Assembly: GCA_964584415.1 (NCBI GenBank)
Contig: CAZOZX010000058.1
Span: 1 to 12,484, forward strand
Direction of reading: 5' to 3'
Origin: PHAA01 sp964584415
GTDB lineage: Bacteria > Bacillota > Syntrophomonadia > Syntrophomonadales > Syntrophomonadaceae
Length of the DNA: 12,484 nt
In this document: one piece after another, positions 12,087-12,484 of the stretch
How positions within the stretch are numbered: the stretch's first letter is position 1
Layout of the letters: every line of letters begins with the position of its first letter
Program-made: the position numbers and the translations under genes
The notes under the pieces: model-generated
Databases searched by the model: none
What the model was told of the DNA's origin: nothing
The model's input: only the letters and a program-made list of their open reading frames with translations

Positions 12087-12484
12087 ATGAAGACATTGGG
12101 GAGAAATGAACGCGGAGCCGGAGTCGCTTATGCCGCAGGTTCATACCTGCTGTGGGGCATCCTGCCTGCATACTGGAAGCTGCTGCAGCACGTCCCCCCG
12201 ATGCAGATATTGGCCCATCGGATCGCCTGGGCTTTTGCCTTTTTGGTAGGCCTGTTGATCATTACCGGCAAATTAAGCGGATTTTGGAAGGAAACCCGTC
12301 AGCTGGCCCGCCAGCCCCGTAAAATGGCGGCCCTATTGGTGGCGGCCTTCATGCTCAATATCAACTGGGGCCTCTATATCTGGGCGGTCAACACTAATCA
12401 TATCGTCCAGACCAGCCTGGGTTATTACATCAATCCCCTGGTCAGTGTCCTGCTGGGCATCCTGTTTCTCAAAGAGCGCCTGTC
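12087..12484 (+). CDS. rarD: RarD, EamA-family transporter (5' part, cut by window end)
   Basis: The first 132 residues are visible and the frame is open at the window edge; full-length relatives have about 300 residues and ten helices. The visible part matches RarD as I remember it: GSYLLWGILPAYWKLL (18-33), ILAHRIAWAF (41-50), LNINWGLYIWAVN (90-102) and TSLGYYINPLVSVLLG (110-125). Four helices can be seen. RarD was first linked to chloramphenicol sensitivity in Pseudomonas; its substrate is not established, and EamA proteins are generally drug/metabolite exporters. ATG 12087 has AGGTGGAG (12077-12084) just upstream. It is divergent from the ComEC-like gene and has its own promoter. Confidence 0.93.
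   Translation, partial: MKTLGRNERGAGVAYAAGSYLLWGILPAYWKLLQHVPPMQILAHRIAWAFAFLVGLLIITGKLSGFWKETRQLARQPRKMAALLVAAFMLNINWGLYIWAVNTNHIVQTSLGYYINPLVSVLLGILFLKERL

Overview
The window looks like chromosome from an anaerobic, low-to-mid GC Gram-positive (Clostridia-type) bacterium. A fatty-acid or PHA-handling relative of Syntrophomonas is my best guess. The signs are strong AGGAGG-type ribosome binding sites with frequent TTG and GTG starts, a Bacillus-type phasin next to MaoC/PhaJ-like hydratases, a zinc-type adenylate kinase, and a Firmicutes-style TrpXYZ-like ABC importer. Genus is inference; there is no rRNA, tRNA or other taxonomic marker here. I see no CRISPR array, tRNA, rRNA or transposase gene.

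Layout. (1) 1-1242: a six-helix membrane protein of unknown function lies between two identical direct copies of a 27-bp hairpin repeat, followed by a non-coding stretch with a second repeat type and a long inverted repeat. (2) 1243-4579, all plus strand: two tandem MaoC hydratases (about 60% identical), a phasin, an adenylate kinase, a third MaoC-like protein that lacks the usual catalytic His, and a 58-residue SHOCT membrane miniprotein. This is a plausible acyl-CoA/PHA module. (3) 4581-7307, all minus strand: an NTF2-like protein and a membrane-anchored DUF6544-like protein that probably share a transcript, a YgiD-type extradiol dioxygenase, and a three-helix membrane protein. A hairpin at 4581-4608 separates the convergent blocks. 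(4) 7402-10346, plus strand: a promoter, a roughly 160-nt leader ending in an intrinsic terminator just upstream of the first gene (a probable attenuator), then binding lipoprotein, permease and ATPase genes of a TrpXYZ-like importer. (5) 10348-12023: a minus-strand block holding a small unknown protein and a cell-surface ComEC-like metallo-beta-lactamase protein with a C-terminal zinc-ribbon-like module. It is bounded by two identical 31-bp copies of the hairpin repeat in inverted orientation. (6) 12023-12484: a good sigma-A promoter and the 5' part of rarD, cut by the window end.

How it fits together. The MaoC proteins would interconvert enoyl-CoA and (R)-3-hydroxyacyl-CoA, which links beta-oxidation to PHA. 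The phasin would coat granules, and adenylate kinase could recycle the AMP made by acyl-CoA synthetases. No PHA synthase, thiolase or acyl-CoA synthetase lies in the window, so that assignment rests on family and context. The most interesting signals are the paired hairpin repeats, the attenuator-like leader, the divergence between the tandem hydratases, and the His-less third paralogue.
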